The notes beneath the pieces are model-generated. The model was not told the DNA's origin, did not search any database, and was given only the letters and a program-made list of their open reading frames with translations. Positions 1 to 11,640 of a stretch of DNA of 64,000 nt are shown here, in pieces. Every line of letters starts with the position of its first letter. Position 1 is the stretch's first letter. Source of the DNA: Oopsacas minuta (Eukaryota; Porifera; Hexactinellida; Lyssacinosida; Leucopsacidae); contig JAKMXF010000166.1 in the NCBI GenBank assembly GCA_024704765.1, positions 62,001-126,000 on the forward strand, given 5' to 3'. Both the position numbers and the translations under genes were made by a program.

Positions 1-33
1 AGATTGGAACGGCATCAATTTTTTAACACCCTG
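1..33. mobile_element. Right terminus of a Tc1/mariner element
   Basis: The first bases end in TTTTTTAACACCCTG followed by TA. This is the same terminus as the Tc1 element at 27812-29116, whose right end reads ATTTCTTAACACCCTG before TA. The window therefore starts inside the last part of another copy of that family. The body of the element lies outside the window. Confidence 0.6.
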
Positions 34-515
34 TATGATAGTTAGCACAATTTTTAAATACCCCTGATTTGGTATTATATATGTGTAATGAAAATAAAGA
101 ATCTAGACAAAAAATTCATAACAAATAACAAGATAAGGCAAAACCCCCGCTTTTGAATGTATACTGAACCCCAATTTCTCACTTTTAATTATGTAAATTT
201 ATTGTTATTTGGAAATACATGTAGCATGAAGTGAACATATTTCTAATCCACCAAATTTAGACTATCCATGATATTTCAATCTCAAAATTTATGAATGAAT
301 GATCGGTGACAGGTGCAAATATTCATACTTGCAGCGCAAGATAGGAATATAATTCCTACTTAGAATTGGAGTGGAGCAAGAATAACGTTTATGGAGCAAC
401 TAAATCGGCATGCTGGTTCAGAATTTTGCATTTTCAAGTTTCTCATGCCCAATTATGAGATATAGTGGATGAGTTCAGTTTTGTGTGGTAATTATTGTGC
501 ATAATAATAGCAATA
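34..515. other. Intergenic, fragments of a dispersed subrepeat
   Basis: No coding potential was recognised. Short pieces near 180-200 (TGTAAATTTATTGTTATTTG) and 415-450 (TTTTGCATTTTCAAGTTTCTC) recur in the inverted repeat at 516-5616, at 27.4 kb and at 11.5 kb. They look like worn copies of the same subrepeat. Confidence 0.4.
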
Positions 516-1262
516 TATATATACGAGCCTTTGGCTCGTTGCTTCGCGATGAACTCAGCGCATGGCGCCTCGAGTTATCCAATATTCTCCAAATTGATGG
601 CACCTTTGAGTAATATCATATAGATATATATATAGAACAATGTAATTCACAAATATTCGTATTTGGCATACATAATTTTGAATTATTTTGTAAGATCAAC
701 CGCCTTTGTAGCCGTTGAGTACAAGTAGCTACGTAAAATTTGAGATTTGCTAATTTGTTTACTTTATAGCCATTAAAACTACAATAAATGTACATATGAA
801 CTGACAAAAAACAAACAATGCATTATTCGGACTAAGCATACTCGATTACGTCACTATTGTCTTTGAAAGTTTGATTCTACCTCAATTTTGAATGTGTTTA
901 CTTTATGAATCTAAAAGTAAACAAATATTCACAATATGTTGTTTACAATACCATATTCATACTCAGCATACTCGATTACCCCAGTATAGTTGTTGTTGAA
1001 AGTATGATTCTACCTCAATTTTGAGATTTGTTTACTTTATATTCATAAAAACAACAATAAATTTACATATGATTAATCCAAAAGTGTGAAAATCAGATTC
1101 AGCAAGTTTGATATATTTAGTGAAGTTTTATTAAATTCTATTTAATTCCTTGATAAACACGATAAATACATAGTTGTGCGACAATTTCAATATGTTATAC
1201 CGTGAATCCTTTCCTTGACAACGGGCAAACAACAATTGAGATTTAATAATATAGATTCCTAT
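516..1262 (+). repeat. Left arm of a long inverted repeat with hairpin terminus
   Basis: The outer end carries a GC-rich hairpin (CGAGCCTTTGGCTCG) followed by GCTTCGCGATGAACTC and GCGCCTCGAG. These reappear in reverse complement at 5565-5616. The inner part (about 800-1262) matches 5066-5560 in inverted orientation, including CTTGACAACGG, GATTAATCCAAAAGTGTG and ATGATTCTACCTCAATTTTG. Bases 576-800 are poorly matched and may be an insertion or a diverged part. Internal direct subrepeats (a block with GTAGAATCATAC and GTAAACAAAT) occur at least twice per arm. Confidence 0.65.
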
Positions 1263-1905
1263 TGCCAAGGAAAATTCTTCCAAAATATACGATAAGCAAA
1301 TAGGCGATTTCCCTGTATTCATAATATTATTTATAAATTTGCATAATTTTAAGGCACAAACTTCCGAGCCCTATACGAGCATGTAAAGAAGTGTTCGCAA
1401 GCCATGTAGAAGCGAAGCCCGCTAGCATTTTCTTCTCTTTGTTTGCAAATATTTACATTATCCATACATATTTAGATCATTACAAAAATTTGTTAAAACT
1501 TAACTTGATGGCAACCAGAAAACCCAAAGGTTTTGGCATGAGTGAGAGCAGTGATTCGGAGCAAGAGTTAATGACTATTCGAATTTTATACTTTTCTCAA
1601 AATTCGTTAGAAACAAGAGAAAAAAGAACAACAAATCAAAACTCGTATAATAATAATAACCAAATTCTTGACGCACATAAAAATTAAATAATGTACAAAA
1701 CACAGGTCTGAATTACGAAACCTATATAAATTATCAAAGCAAAAACTCGATAATTTGCTGATATAGATCATTATAAGCAAATCGAATAATATATCTATTT
1801 TATTACATCTTAGCTTGAATATATTCGAAATCTACGCATTCAGGCCTATCCGGTCTTAGATAATACCCTGCACCTTGGATGAGACCACTGGATGGTCGAA
1901 ACCTT
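1263..1905. other. Interior of the inverted-repeat element, no gene recognised
   Basis: This stretch lies between the left arm of the inverted repeat and the hAT insertion. A 98-codon open frame at 1391-1687 has no recognisable domain and a low-complexity, asparagine-rich end. I treat it as chance. Confidence 0.3.
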
Positions 1906-1913
1906 GCTATGTT

Positions 1914-4900
1914 CAGGCCTGGGGCTGATTATGATTACAATCGTAATCAATTGTAATCAATTACAACTTTTCCTGTAATCATAATCATAATCACTCATCA
2001 GTAATCATCCCAGGTTTGCAGTTTGGCACTGAGTTGTAGAAGGTCCATCGGTTGCGATTTCCCTTACCCCATCCTACAAAGAGCTTTCTAGTGGTATATA
2101 CCGTATATAAATTTATTTTATTATTATCATTATTATTAATTATTATCATAAATCATTTAGGTGAAGACTGAAGAGATATATTTCAATTCATAATATCCTT
2201 AAGTTTATTCATATAAAACCATACCTCAAACTTTATTTATTTATTTTTCTCAAAGTAGCCTATTTAATTTTAGCAATATTTCTTATCGATAATGGCCTCA
2301 CCATCACCTGTTTTCTCCCATTTTCATGCTCTTTCAGAAACATCAGCTTCTGAAACACACAAAGCGAGATGTAAGTATTGTGGATTTGATGTATCCATTA
2401 AGGGAAAAAGTACTTCCAACCTGATTACACATTTGAAGGTATATTTCTTTTTCTACAGTTCGTTTTTTTGTGTTTCTTGTTACAATTGCTGTTTTCTGAT
2501 TTACATTACTGACAACTCATGTTATATCGAGTTCGGATATATGAAATACCCGGTTATATCGAAATGGATCGGGCGGACTATTGTGATAATGAATGCAAAT
2601 GACTTCGCTTATTCCAAGTGAAATCGATTCCTATATGTTACGAAATAACAAGAGTTGAAATAATGTCCAAGTTTTTATAGACCCGTTTTGACCCTTTTGT
2701 TAACCCTATCTTTTGTAAATCTACCCGTGGTAGTATGTACCAAATGACTTTGGCTTGTAAGGCCATTCGTTGGTTTTTCCCTAGTTTTAGAATACTAGAT
2801 TCTTTGAATATTGAAGTTTCATTTTGTCTCGGACCACACTATAGTTGACCATAACTGGTCCCCCTGGACTAGTTATGGCGTGACAGTACATTTTGGAATA
2901 TTGTGGGACAAATATATAATATATAGTCTAGTACTAATTATACATTCCCGATTTATCAATTATATTGTATTTAGAGAAAACATCCAGATGTCTATCAATC
3001 TTTATACAGTGCTACCCCAAAGTCTGATTCTACGCAAGAAATATCATATTTTTTCGAAGATACAACAGTTAAAAAATGGCGTTCCACTGATCGAGGGAAG
3101 CAAGAAGAGATTACGAATGCAATTGTTAGCTTTGTAGCTGATGATCTACAGGCTCTCTCTGTGGTTGAAAGTAAAGCTTTCCGAAATGTGCTCCAGAAAG
3201 CTGAGCCACGATATAGTATGCCCTCTAGGAAACATCTAAGCACCAAATTAATACCTCAACGCTACCAAAATATTTATGCAGATATTGTGAAATTGTTGAG
3301 CGTTTCGTCACAGGTTTGTTTGACAATTGATATATGGTTGAACAGACAAATGCGATCATATCTTGGAGTAACCTGTCACTTTATTGTTGATTTCAAGCTA
3401 CAATGTGCCATGTTGTCATGTCATCGCTTTCGCGGATCACACACTGGGGAACGTATTATTCAACTTTTTGAGGAGATTGTGACATCATTTAATATCAGTG
3501 GCAAAGTCGACAGAGTTATCACTGATAACGCCAGTAACATGAAGAAAGCGTTCCGTCTTCTCGAGATTAGTTGTTTTGAAGATGATACCGCAGGAGAAGA
3601 AGATGACCATAGCAACATTGATGATCTCGAGATTATAGAAACTGAAGGATTATTAAATCAATTGGAATTCCATCAAATAGTCCCAAGGCATCATGCTTGC
3701 TTTGATCACACGCTACAACTCGTTATAAAGGATGCCCTGAAAAATCCTGGGCATATTCAGAGAGTACTAGGGAAGATTTCAAAACTCATCTCTCATGTTC
3801 GTCATTCATCACAAGCTTGTGAACTCTTCGAAAACGATCATAAATTACAGATCGCCAACGTAACACGGTGGAATTCGCAATTAACAATGATCAAATCATT
3901 ACTTGATACTTCTGATGAAAATATGAAGAAGCTGGAATATAGTGTCAATTTTCCAGTTAGTGAGACAAATACTACGAAGGATTTGCTGGAAGTCTTAACT
4001 CCATTCCAATGGGCGACAGATTTAACACAGGGAGGAAAAAAAGTAACTGCCAGTGTTGTTCTTCCTATAGTTCGAGGACTTCGAACAGAACTTGCCAAAT
4101 TGGAGAAAAAATTCCTATCCAGTTTTGTAGCAACCTTGAAATCATCACTGGACTCGCGCCTCTCTCAATACGAGGAAGATCTGACATTTCAATTGGCTGC
4201 TGCTCTTGATCCAAGGTGGAAACTGGCATGGTGCACACCAGAGGAGTCAGCGAATTTACGCAAGATCATTTTTCGAAAGGTGAACGAAATTGCAGTTGAT
4301 TCAACAGTATGTGTTATAACGTTGCCTGAACAGTCACCGCCCCCTAAAAGATCAGCTCTTTTCAACTTCATAGAAGTTTCTCCCATATATGGCACGGAAT
4401 TGGGTACCAATACTATTGATAAAATCGAAGAGTATTTGAACAGTCCCTGTTTGTCAGAGTTTACTGAACCTCTTATCTTCTGGAAAAATAATCAGTACAA
4501 GTACGAAGGACTCAGTAAACTTGCATGCAAATATCTTCAAATACCTGCCTCAAGTGCTCCCGTGGAGCGTATCTTTTCAATAGCTGGGAGGATTTTCGTC
4601 CGGACAGATGTCGTTTATCTGACGACTTATTCGAAAAGTTAATGTTTATAAGATGTAACTCTAATTCTTCATGAATCATTTGTGAATTATGCAATTTTTT
4701 CTTATTTATTCAAATTCTACTAGTTTGATATATACGTATATTTTTATCTCAGAATAAGCGCCTCGCCTTTTTGTGCACATGAAACTCCGGGGCTTATTTG
4801 GGAAAGACTAATTGGATCGTAAAGGAAAGCGAATTTGTAATCACGTAATCATAATCATGTAATCATAATCGATTGTAATCAATTGCAATTCCTCCTGTAA

Positions 4901-4947
4901 TCATAATCATAGTCATAATCACTCACCAGTAATCAACCCCAGGCCTG
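1914..4947 (+). mobile_element. hAT transposon with BED-finger transposase and perfect 8-bp TSD
   Basis: The element is bounded by inverted termini CAGGCCTGGGG at 1914 and CCCCAGGCCTG ending at 4947. The 8-bp sequence GCTATGTT is duplicated exactly at 1906-1913 and 4948-4955, which is the hAT hallmark. Both subterminal regions carry clusters of GTAATCATAATC and GATTGTAATCAATT, probably transposase binding sites. A spliced transposase gene fills the middle. The element sits inside the arms of the inverted repeat at 516-5616, so it probably inserted there second. The intact duplication and a nearly complete reading frame suggest a fairly recent insertion. Confidence 0.92.
2292..4674 (+). CDS. 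hAT transposase, BED zinc finger plus RNase-H-like core, two exons
   Basis: Cut-and-paste transposase of the BED/ZBED hAT type. Exon 1 (2292-2438, 49 codons) starts with Met and holds a BED finger: CKYCG near residues 26-30 and THLK at its end. An intron of 536 nt (GT at 2439, AG ending at 2974) follows in phase 0, and exon 2 (from 2975) opens with RKHPDVY, completing the usual BED H-x-H pattern. Exon 2 runs open for 555 codons. It shows ITDNASNMKKAF (second acidic residue region), HHACFDHTLQLV (the C/DxxH element), VTRWNSQL (RW motif) and the C-terminal dimerisation motif SSAPVERIFSIAGRIF. Just after GRIF, at about 4591-4597, one extra base shifts the frame. The annotated frame stops at 4642, whereas the other frame continues with RPDRCRLSDDLFEKL and stops at 4672-4674. 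So only about 25 C-terminal residues are disturbed. Family assignment is firm; activity is doubtful. Confidence 0.85.
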
Positions 4948-4955
4948 GCTATGTT

Positions 4956-5065
4956 ATGTCCTCTCACGACTTGAGATCATTATACAGGTCCTGTTTCGCG
5001 TCGTTACTACTGTGTAAGGGTCAGGTATTACTGCAAACAGGTACAAACTATATCTCTACTTTTTA
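4956..5065. other. Interior of the inverted-repeat element, right of the hAT
   Basis: Short non-coding piece joining the hAT target duplication to the right arm of the inverted repeat. Nothing else was recognised. Confidence 0.4.
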
Positions 5066-5616
5066 ATCACAATTGTTGTCTGTCTGTCTCTTTGTCCGTT
5101 GTCAAGGAAGGATTTACAGTATAAAATTTTGAAATTGTCGCTTAACTATGTATTTATCGTGTTTATCAAGGAAGTAAATAGAATTCAATAAAACTTCAAT
5201 AAGTATATCGAACATGCTGAATCCGATTTTCACACTTTTGGATTAATCATATGTAAATTTATAGTTGTATTTATGAATATAGGGTAAACAAATTTCAAAA
5301 TTAAGGTAGAATCAACTTTCAACGATTGTACTGAGGTAATCGAATATGCTGAGTCCGAATATGGTATTGTAAACAAAATATTGTGAATATTTGTTCATTT
5401 TAGGTACATAAAATAAACAAATTTCAATATTGTTGTAGAATCATACTTTCAACGACTATACTAGCATACTCGAGTATGCTGAGTCTGAATATTGTAAATA
5501 ACATTAATATCATTAAATATCAATTGTTGTCTGTCTGTCTGTTTGTTTGTTTGTTCGTTGAATACCTCGAGGCGCAATGCGCCGAGTTCATCGCGAAGCG
5601 ACGAGCCAAATGCTCG
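5066..5616 (-). repeat. Right arm of the long inverted repeat
   Basis: Reverse complement of 516-1262. It starts with AATTGTTGTCTGTCTGTC and CCGTTGTCAAGGAAGG. It continues through AATCATATGTAAATTTAT and ends with CTCGAGGCGCAATGCGCCG, then TTCATCGCGAAGCGACGAGCC. A further same-orientation copy of this arm stands alone at 27085-27650. The family is therefore dispersed, and the arms need not always be paired. Confidence 0.65.
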
Positions 5617-6055
5617 GAATGTTTAAATATTATTGGAGTTTATTTAGATACTTGTAAATCGAGCATTCTGTATATAAACACTAGTCTTGCCGCCTTCTCG
5701 TTTCCAAGTCTATTCCTTTTATTAGAATGTATATATCCAAATGTTGAAAATATCCATATAGGGTCCTGTTTCCTTCCTACCATGAATCGAAAAACATAAA
5801 ATTAACAATTCTGTAGTACTGTTGTTGTTGTTTTATGCATATACGATGTGTCTCTCTTCATATTTGCAATATAATTAGTCAAGTTTGGAATTCAATTCTA
5901 TGATTTCTGGTTAAAGGGTTAAGAGTAGACATCAATTGAATAATTAAATTTTGGCATATTGAACGTCATTGGTGAAGTTTGTTGACTGTAAATACGATAA
6001 TAATAGATGAATATTTTATATTATTTAAATCACTTGATTACTATCAAACAACACT
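5617..6055. other. Intergenic, no feature recognised
   Basis: AT-rich non-coding DNA between the inverted repeat and the Gypsy relic. A (TTG)n run lies near 5820. Confidence 0.3.
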
Positions 6056-6059
6056 GCTT

Positions 6060-7195
6060 TACCCATGTGAGAACTGTAGACACTCATTTCTTCAAAGTTT
6101 AGGTGCATTTTGTTGTCTATCATAAATTTGTACCAATAATATGGTCGTGAATTACTTTTCGACAACTAAAAACTGATGTTCTGTTATAGAAATCTAATAG
6201 ATACAATCAATTGTAATTTCCCAAGTGTAGGGAGTATGTCGCCATCAGCAGTAATCAATTTAGTAATACAAGCTGATGGGATCATATGGATACTCTCAGC
6301 CAAAGATGAAGTTTTAAGACTACAGATGAACCTGAGTACAACATTGAGGCTAAGCTACATCCATTGAAGATACCCCGAACGAAAGCTGCTTCAGTGAAAT
6401 TAGTACTCTGTTAAGTAGAAACTACATTCTTTGTCTGTAATGAAAATAAGTCGAATCGGAATGAAATAGACCTAAGCGTTGGCTTAACACTTCGGCCCGT
6501 TGGAGTTTAAAGTGAGAACATCCTTGACAAAGTGGAAATCACTCCCACAAGCATAGCATTTTCGTCTAGAGAAATATTTTTATCATCTCTACTTGTTTTT
6601 CTACCCCTATCATACCCGGTATCCTAGTCGTATGACCTCTCTTTCTGCAATTAAAGCATGTAATTAGTCCATGAGGTCTTCCTTTTTGTCGTGATATGGC
6701 TGCTGTAAAATCCGTAGTTGTGTCTATGACAAGAATAGCTAGTTTATGTGAATAAATCTGATATAGATTGCTCCATATTTTCCATTCTTTGTTCAGTAGG
6801 ACAATCCTTAGACGATTCGTTCAAATATTCGTTAGATCGATTCTTTAAATAAACTCCACATGTGTTAACAGAGTTTTGAGTGCTTCGTAGGCGATTAATA
6901 GTTTAGCTTTCTTGAGAGCATCAGAAATAGAAATGACCGAAGTGCTTAGTTGGACAGCTCTTCGGTCATTTCTATTTCTTATGCTCTAAAGCGAGAAATA
7001 CTTTGTGGCAGTCCAGTAACAAACTGCGAAACGATAGCTGCTCTCTATAGTCTACAGTTAAATCAGGTATTGCCCGATTTAACACTTTGCTCAACTCATA
7101 AAGGTATAAATGTGCTGATTCCTTTGGAAAATATTACTTTCGTGGAAAGCGTCCATTGCTATATACTTTTCTTCTTCTGGAATCAAACGCCTTGA
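6060..7195 (-). pseudogene. Ty3/Gypsy-like gag and protease relic
   Basis: Read on the minus strand, three pieces resemble an LTR-retrotransposon gag-pol junction in the right order. Near 7140-6970 there is a gag-like stretch with NRAIPDLTVDYREQLSFRSL. Near 6680-6540 two zinc-knuckle-like boxes occur, CFNCRKRGHTTR and CYACGSDFHFVKD, each lacking its last cysteine. Near 6290-6070 a retropepsin-like stretch has TADGDILPTLGKLQL and then HDHIIGTN. The pieces lie in different frames with stops between them, so nothing functional remains. No reverse transcriptase or LTR was recognised on either side. The assignment to Ty3/Gypsy rests on motif resemblance alone. Confidence 0.5.
6916..6986. repeat. 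27-bp inverted repeat forming a hairpin inside the gag relic
   Basis: GAGCATCAGAAATAGAAATG at 6916 is followed by ACCGAAG. After a 17-nt loop, its reverse complement CTTCGGTCATTTC... ends at 6986, with one visible mismatch. Both arms translate outward to VISIS-x-ALK. This suggests an inverted duplication of a coding piece rather than a regulatory hairpin. Confidence 0.6.
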
Positions 7196-7485
7196 GGGTC
7201 TCTTAATGTTTTTATCAGTGGAATAGTATATTGATCCGAATTGCTACCTGGGATCATAGAAGCAGGGCCATGAGTTACATAGTGTGCTTTTTGTGTTACA
7301 TTTTTGTAATCAAAATTTCGCAATATTTATCCAGCATTATGATAAAAATAATGTTGTTGATTTGGCATTATTTGTATTTCATTTTTCATATCTTTTTGGT
7401 TTATCGATGATTGCTAATTGGAGAGGATAGTTATATATAATTTCATTGTTCATAGTATAAATTTACTATTATATTGTAACCTATA
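7196..7485. other. Intergenic, no feature recognised
   Basis: AT-rich sequence between the Gypsy relic and the second hAT. Nothing was recognised. Confidence 0.3.
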
Positions 7486-7493
7486 GTGACTGA

Positions 7494-10374
7494 CAGGACC
7501 GTAGTAACCATGGAGCACTAGAGGCTGGTGCCCCAGGGCCCATCAATAACTCTCGGATCACTGAATAATGTACGGCCCCCACACAATAGTTTATGAGTAT
7601 GATAATCTGTTTAATTTATATTAAATTAAATTTTGCGTATAGTACGATATCGTTATCAAGAAATTTCCTTAGAACAACATTTTATCCATAAATCCTTATC
7701 TATTATCTCTAATCCATAAACCTTTTATATTATTATTTTTGAACTTGTATGATTTATTTTACAGCAAATTTAATGGCCGAAAGATGCTACAAAGTGGAGC
7801 TTTCACGACGGAAAAAGGATGAATTAGAAAAAGCATTATCTCAGGCATAAAAGAGATTATAATCTAAGGTTAGAAAACTTTCTCGTAACTACTTGGTACT
7901 GAAGAGAATGTTCCTCCTATTCTATGTGCTCCCGACCACGATATTAATAGCAGCTTATCAATAACACAACAAGAATATTCTAGTCAATCTAGTGGTGAAT
8001 TCGAAATTGAGCATGATGATACAATTGCTAATTTTTCAAGTACAAATGAAAAAACTACATTTAGTGATGATCCTTCTACTTGGTCCCATGTTACTGAAGC
8101 AATGCAGTCATACTGGGCAAAAAGTAGGGATATTTGCCAACCCATTGACGATGACTTTATGGCTTCACTACATAAGTATGCCAATGAAGATTTCTATAGA
8201 CACTGTACGAAAAACATGTCCTACCGTAGACATTAAATGAGTGGGGAGCTGGTACTCCGTAAATGGTTGATATGCTCGCCTTCATGCGGTAACCTCTTTT
8301 GTTTACTTGTAAACTGTTTATTCAGATATAAACCATTGCTCCTTTGCTAACGAAGGTTTTAGAGATTGAAAGCATGCTGATAGGGCATTAACTATGCATG
8401 AGAACAGTGAGATGCATAGGCAGTCTTTGTTAAAATATCTGCAACTTAAGAATGTTGAAGGTAGAATCGATACAAATGCAGTTAAACTATTTAAGGATGA
8501 GTTAAATTACTGGCACGAAGTTTTAAATCGAATTCTAGATGTAATCCGATTCTTATCAGTACGTGGATTGGCGTTTCGTGGGGATAATGAACATTTTGGT
8601 TCTCATCAAAATGGTAATTACTTAGGGATACTGGAGTTAATTGCCGAACATGACTCATTTCTTGACCTTCATATCAAAATATTTGGAAATAAAGGGCGAG
8701 GTAATACTTCATATCTGTCTTCAACTATTTGTGAAGTATTCAATTTGCTGATGGGACAAGTAGTTTTGAATAATATTATCTCGGAATTAAAAAGTGCCAA
8801 GTTTTTTTCTATTTCTGTAGGCTCAACCCCTGATATTTCTAATGAAGATCAACTCACACTAATTATTAGATATGTAAACTCGAATGGTCCAATTGAGCGT
8901 TTCTTGAAATTTTTTGATATAGAGACACACACTGGTATCGGGATTGCACATATTATTCTTGAATTTCTCAAGAAAATTGAAGTCAAAATTGAAGATTGTC
9001 GTGGACAGTCTTATGATAATGCTTCAAATATGTCCGGTAAGTATAAAGGTATGCAAGCTATTATCAAGGAAAAAGAGCAAAAACGCAATTTATGTTCACT
9101 GTTGTGCTCATTCATTAAATCTTGTTGATCTATGTGCAGTTGATTGTTGTATACCTGCAACCTAATTTTTGGATTTGTTCAAAGGTTGTAGGTATTTTTC
9201 TCAAGTTCTACAAAGCGCTGGAAAGTTCTATCCGATTTATTAGCAGAAGGTAATGAAAGAGGACTAACTGTTAAATCACTTTCAGAAACCGGATGGTCTG
9301 CGAGGTATAATGCTATCACGGCATTAATGTCGGGTTATGATAAAATCTACGAAGCACTGGTTACGCAAGCAAGTGATGATTCTCAGAAACCTGAAACAAA
9401 AGTAGAGGCACAAGGCTTGACTAAATCGATTCAAACCCTTGAAACATCACTTTTGACAGTAATTTGGCAAACCATTCTAGAACGTTTTCATAAAGCCACA
9501 ATTATACTACAAGGTACAACCATGGATTTAAACAGCGTAACCGCATTACTCTAAGGATTAGTTGTGTTTATACAATCTTTGAGAACACAATACATATTTG
9601 AACAGGGAGCAAAGAGTAACAGTGCATGTGTCGATTATTACAAGAGTAGTAGAATAAGACTTGGAAATCCGAAATATGATATTTGTTCAGAGGATACATC
9701 TATTTCTTCACGGAGTAAATTCTTGAATAGCACATTCTTTGTTGTAATAGATAAATTGGAAACTGAATTAATGTTTCGATTGAAGGCTTATCAAGATGCG
9801 AGCAATCGGTTAGGTTTCCTTAAAAACTTTTCTTCGACTTCTTTAGATGAGATCCGATATTCAACCCATCAATTAGTAACTTACTATCCTAATGAATTAG
9901 AAGATTCTGTAGTTGAAGAATTTTGTCACTTTGTATCCTTCCTTGAATCAAGAAATGGAAACTCTATGGTCAACTCTGATCATAAAGTGAGTATTGAATG
10001 TCAGATGTTCACCTTTATATTACTCTTCAGTTATATCTCTGCATGGTGATATCAAATAGTAGTGGAAAACGCTCATTTTCAAAATTATCATTAATCAAAA
10101 ACAGAATGAGATCTTCTATGCTCCAAGATCGATTAAGTGTGCTCACTTTAATGAGTATTGAGCATGAATTATTAGATAAAAATATTTTAGTGATGTGTAT
10201 TAGAGACTTTGCAGACAAAGTTCGAGGAAAAGTATTGTAATAGAATTTAGTACTACATATATTTATTAGGCACAGTAGACATTTATTAGAATGATAAGTA
10301 TATTGTAATAATATATAAAATGGGGCCCCTGATTCATTAGCGCTCCAGGGCCACCATGGGGTTAACCCGATCCG
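7494..10374 (+). mobile_element. Decayed ZMYM-type hAT transposon
   Basis: The left end starts CAGGACCGTAGTAACCATGG. The right end reads CCATGGGGTTAACCCGATCCG, its degenerate inverted match. The flanks GTGACTGA (7486-7493) and CTGACTGA (10375-10382) agree at 7 of 8 positions and fit an hAT target duplication. The interior encodes a decayed transposase on the plus strand. Confidence 0.75.
7773..10240 (+). pseudogene. hAT transposase relic (TTF-finger/DUF4371/dimerisation type)
   Basis: The remains follow the order of ZMYM1-like hAT transposases. A short first exon starts MAERCYKVELSRRKK at 7773. A TTF-finger-like region (DDPSTWSH then SYWAKSRDICQ) spans about 8000-8300. The DUF4371-type core runs open for 244 codons at 8394-9128, with SVGSTPDISNEDQLTL and the motif SYDNASNMSGKYKGM. 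After a frameshift at about 9090, CCAHSLNLVDLC supplies the C/DxxH element. Further pieces lie at 9327-9554 (GWSARYNAI just before) and 9564-10049. The C-terminal dimerisation motif SSGKRSFSKLSLIKNRMRS is at 10050-10115. Several frameshifts and stops separate the parts, so this is a pseudogene. Confidence 0.8.
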
Positions 10375-10539
10375 CTGACTGACTATAATTTAGTCTCATA
10401 TTGAAGTAGTACATTATCTTAAGATCGTTCCGAATTGTATGAATCTCATTTTCTAATTAATACAGATTTGTGAATTCTTCAAGTACAATACAATGTATGG
10501 CTTTGCTTCTTGTTCAATTGGAGAAATTGAAGGCTCAGC

Positions 10540-11640
10540 TCGTCATTTCACAGTACAAACCACGGTTGGCGTAGGAACGGATTTCAATGGCCAATTCCAA
10601 TTTCTGGGGTCAAAACTTGGTGCCCACAGGAATCGCCTGTGTCGTAAATGTTGTCTAACGAATTCAATTACTTTGAGATCAACTTTTTATGGCCATATTC
10701 GTCCTTAGCATCAAGTTTCCAGCTGTTTGATATACATATTGACAATATTTGGAGGGACTCTTTCTCTAGCAACGCAAAATTTCTTCAGGAATATAATAAC
10801 ATTCCAATCTCATATTTGGTCCAAAATCCATCGTTTGATCCCTTTTTCGACTGAGTCTAGTTAAGTTAAGTATTTATCGACCTTCCAAATGATCTTTTTG
10901 CATAAATATTTATACAAGATATCGAGATCTACTCTATTCGGTAAATGAATCAAATTTATAGCTAGTATTCACATCCAAACAGATGACAACATCGTGTATT
11001 TATGTCAAACATGTAATAGATATCTAGAAATTTTGGAATCGCGGAGTTCGACCCTGCTGAATCGTGTTACAAGATCATTTGGAAGGTCGATATGGACTTA
11101 ATTAGACTCAACTAGCCTAGCGGCGTCTAATAAGGGGTCACTCGATGAGTTTAGAAAAAAATATGAAATTGGAATGTTGTCATAATCCTGAGGAATTTTT
11201 AGGTTGGTAGGGAAATCCCTAAAATATGGTCAATACGTATATCAATCGGCTGCAAACTGATGCTGAGCACGAATATGACCATAGAATGTTGATCTGAAAG
11301 CAATTGAATTCGCTAACCATAATATAAAACACGGGTGATTCCTATTGGACACAAAGTTTTGACCATTGAAATTTTACTTCTGGGTGTCCGATTTTGGCAA
11401 ACTTTGAGTATATTATTCTCTAGATTGGATACCACCCAAAACGAAATATGACTATTTATTGGAATTATTCTGGGGCTGGGGCAATTCAAGTATGCTAAAT
11501 ACAAATTTTGCATTTTCAAGTTTCTCATTTGTAAATTATCGTACTTTTATGAATCTCAAGTTCCAAGACTAAGACAAAGACAACTTACAAACAAATTTGT
11601 AAATATTCTTAGAATGTTGGTTTTCAAGCCAGGCAGCGGG
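10540..11640. repeat. Foldback repeat with arms of about 350 bp
   Basis: About 10575-10905 is matched in inverted orientation by about 11065-11395. Shared landmarks are GCGAATTCAATT versus AACGAATTCAATT, CATATTCGTCC versus GGACGAATATG-like CACGAATATG, AACATTCCAAT, and CGACCTTCCAAATGATCTT. A diverged solo arm lies at about 39400-39690, with GATCATTTGGAGGGTCGATAT. The last part (11505-11545) contains the TTTTGCATTTTCAAGTTTC subrepeat also seen at 27.4 kb. No protein is encoded. Confidence 0.6.

Noticed and set aside
1391-1687. 98-codon plus-strand frame between inverted-repeat arm and hAT
   Set aside because: No domain, late low-complexity Asn run, and no flanking splice or promoter signal that stands out.
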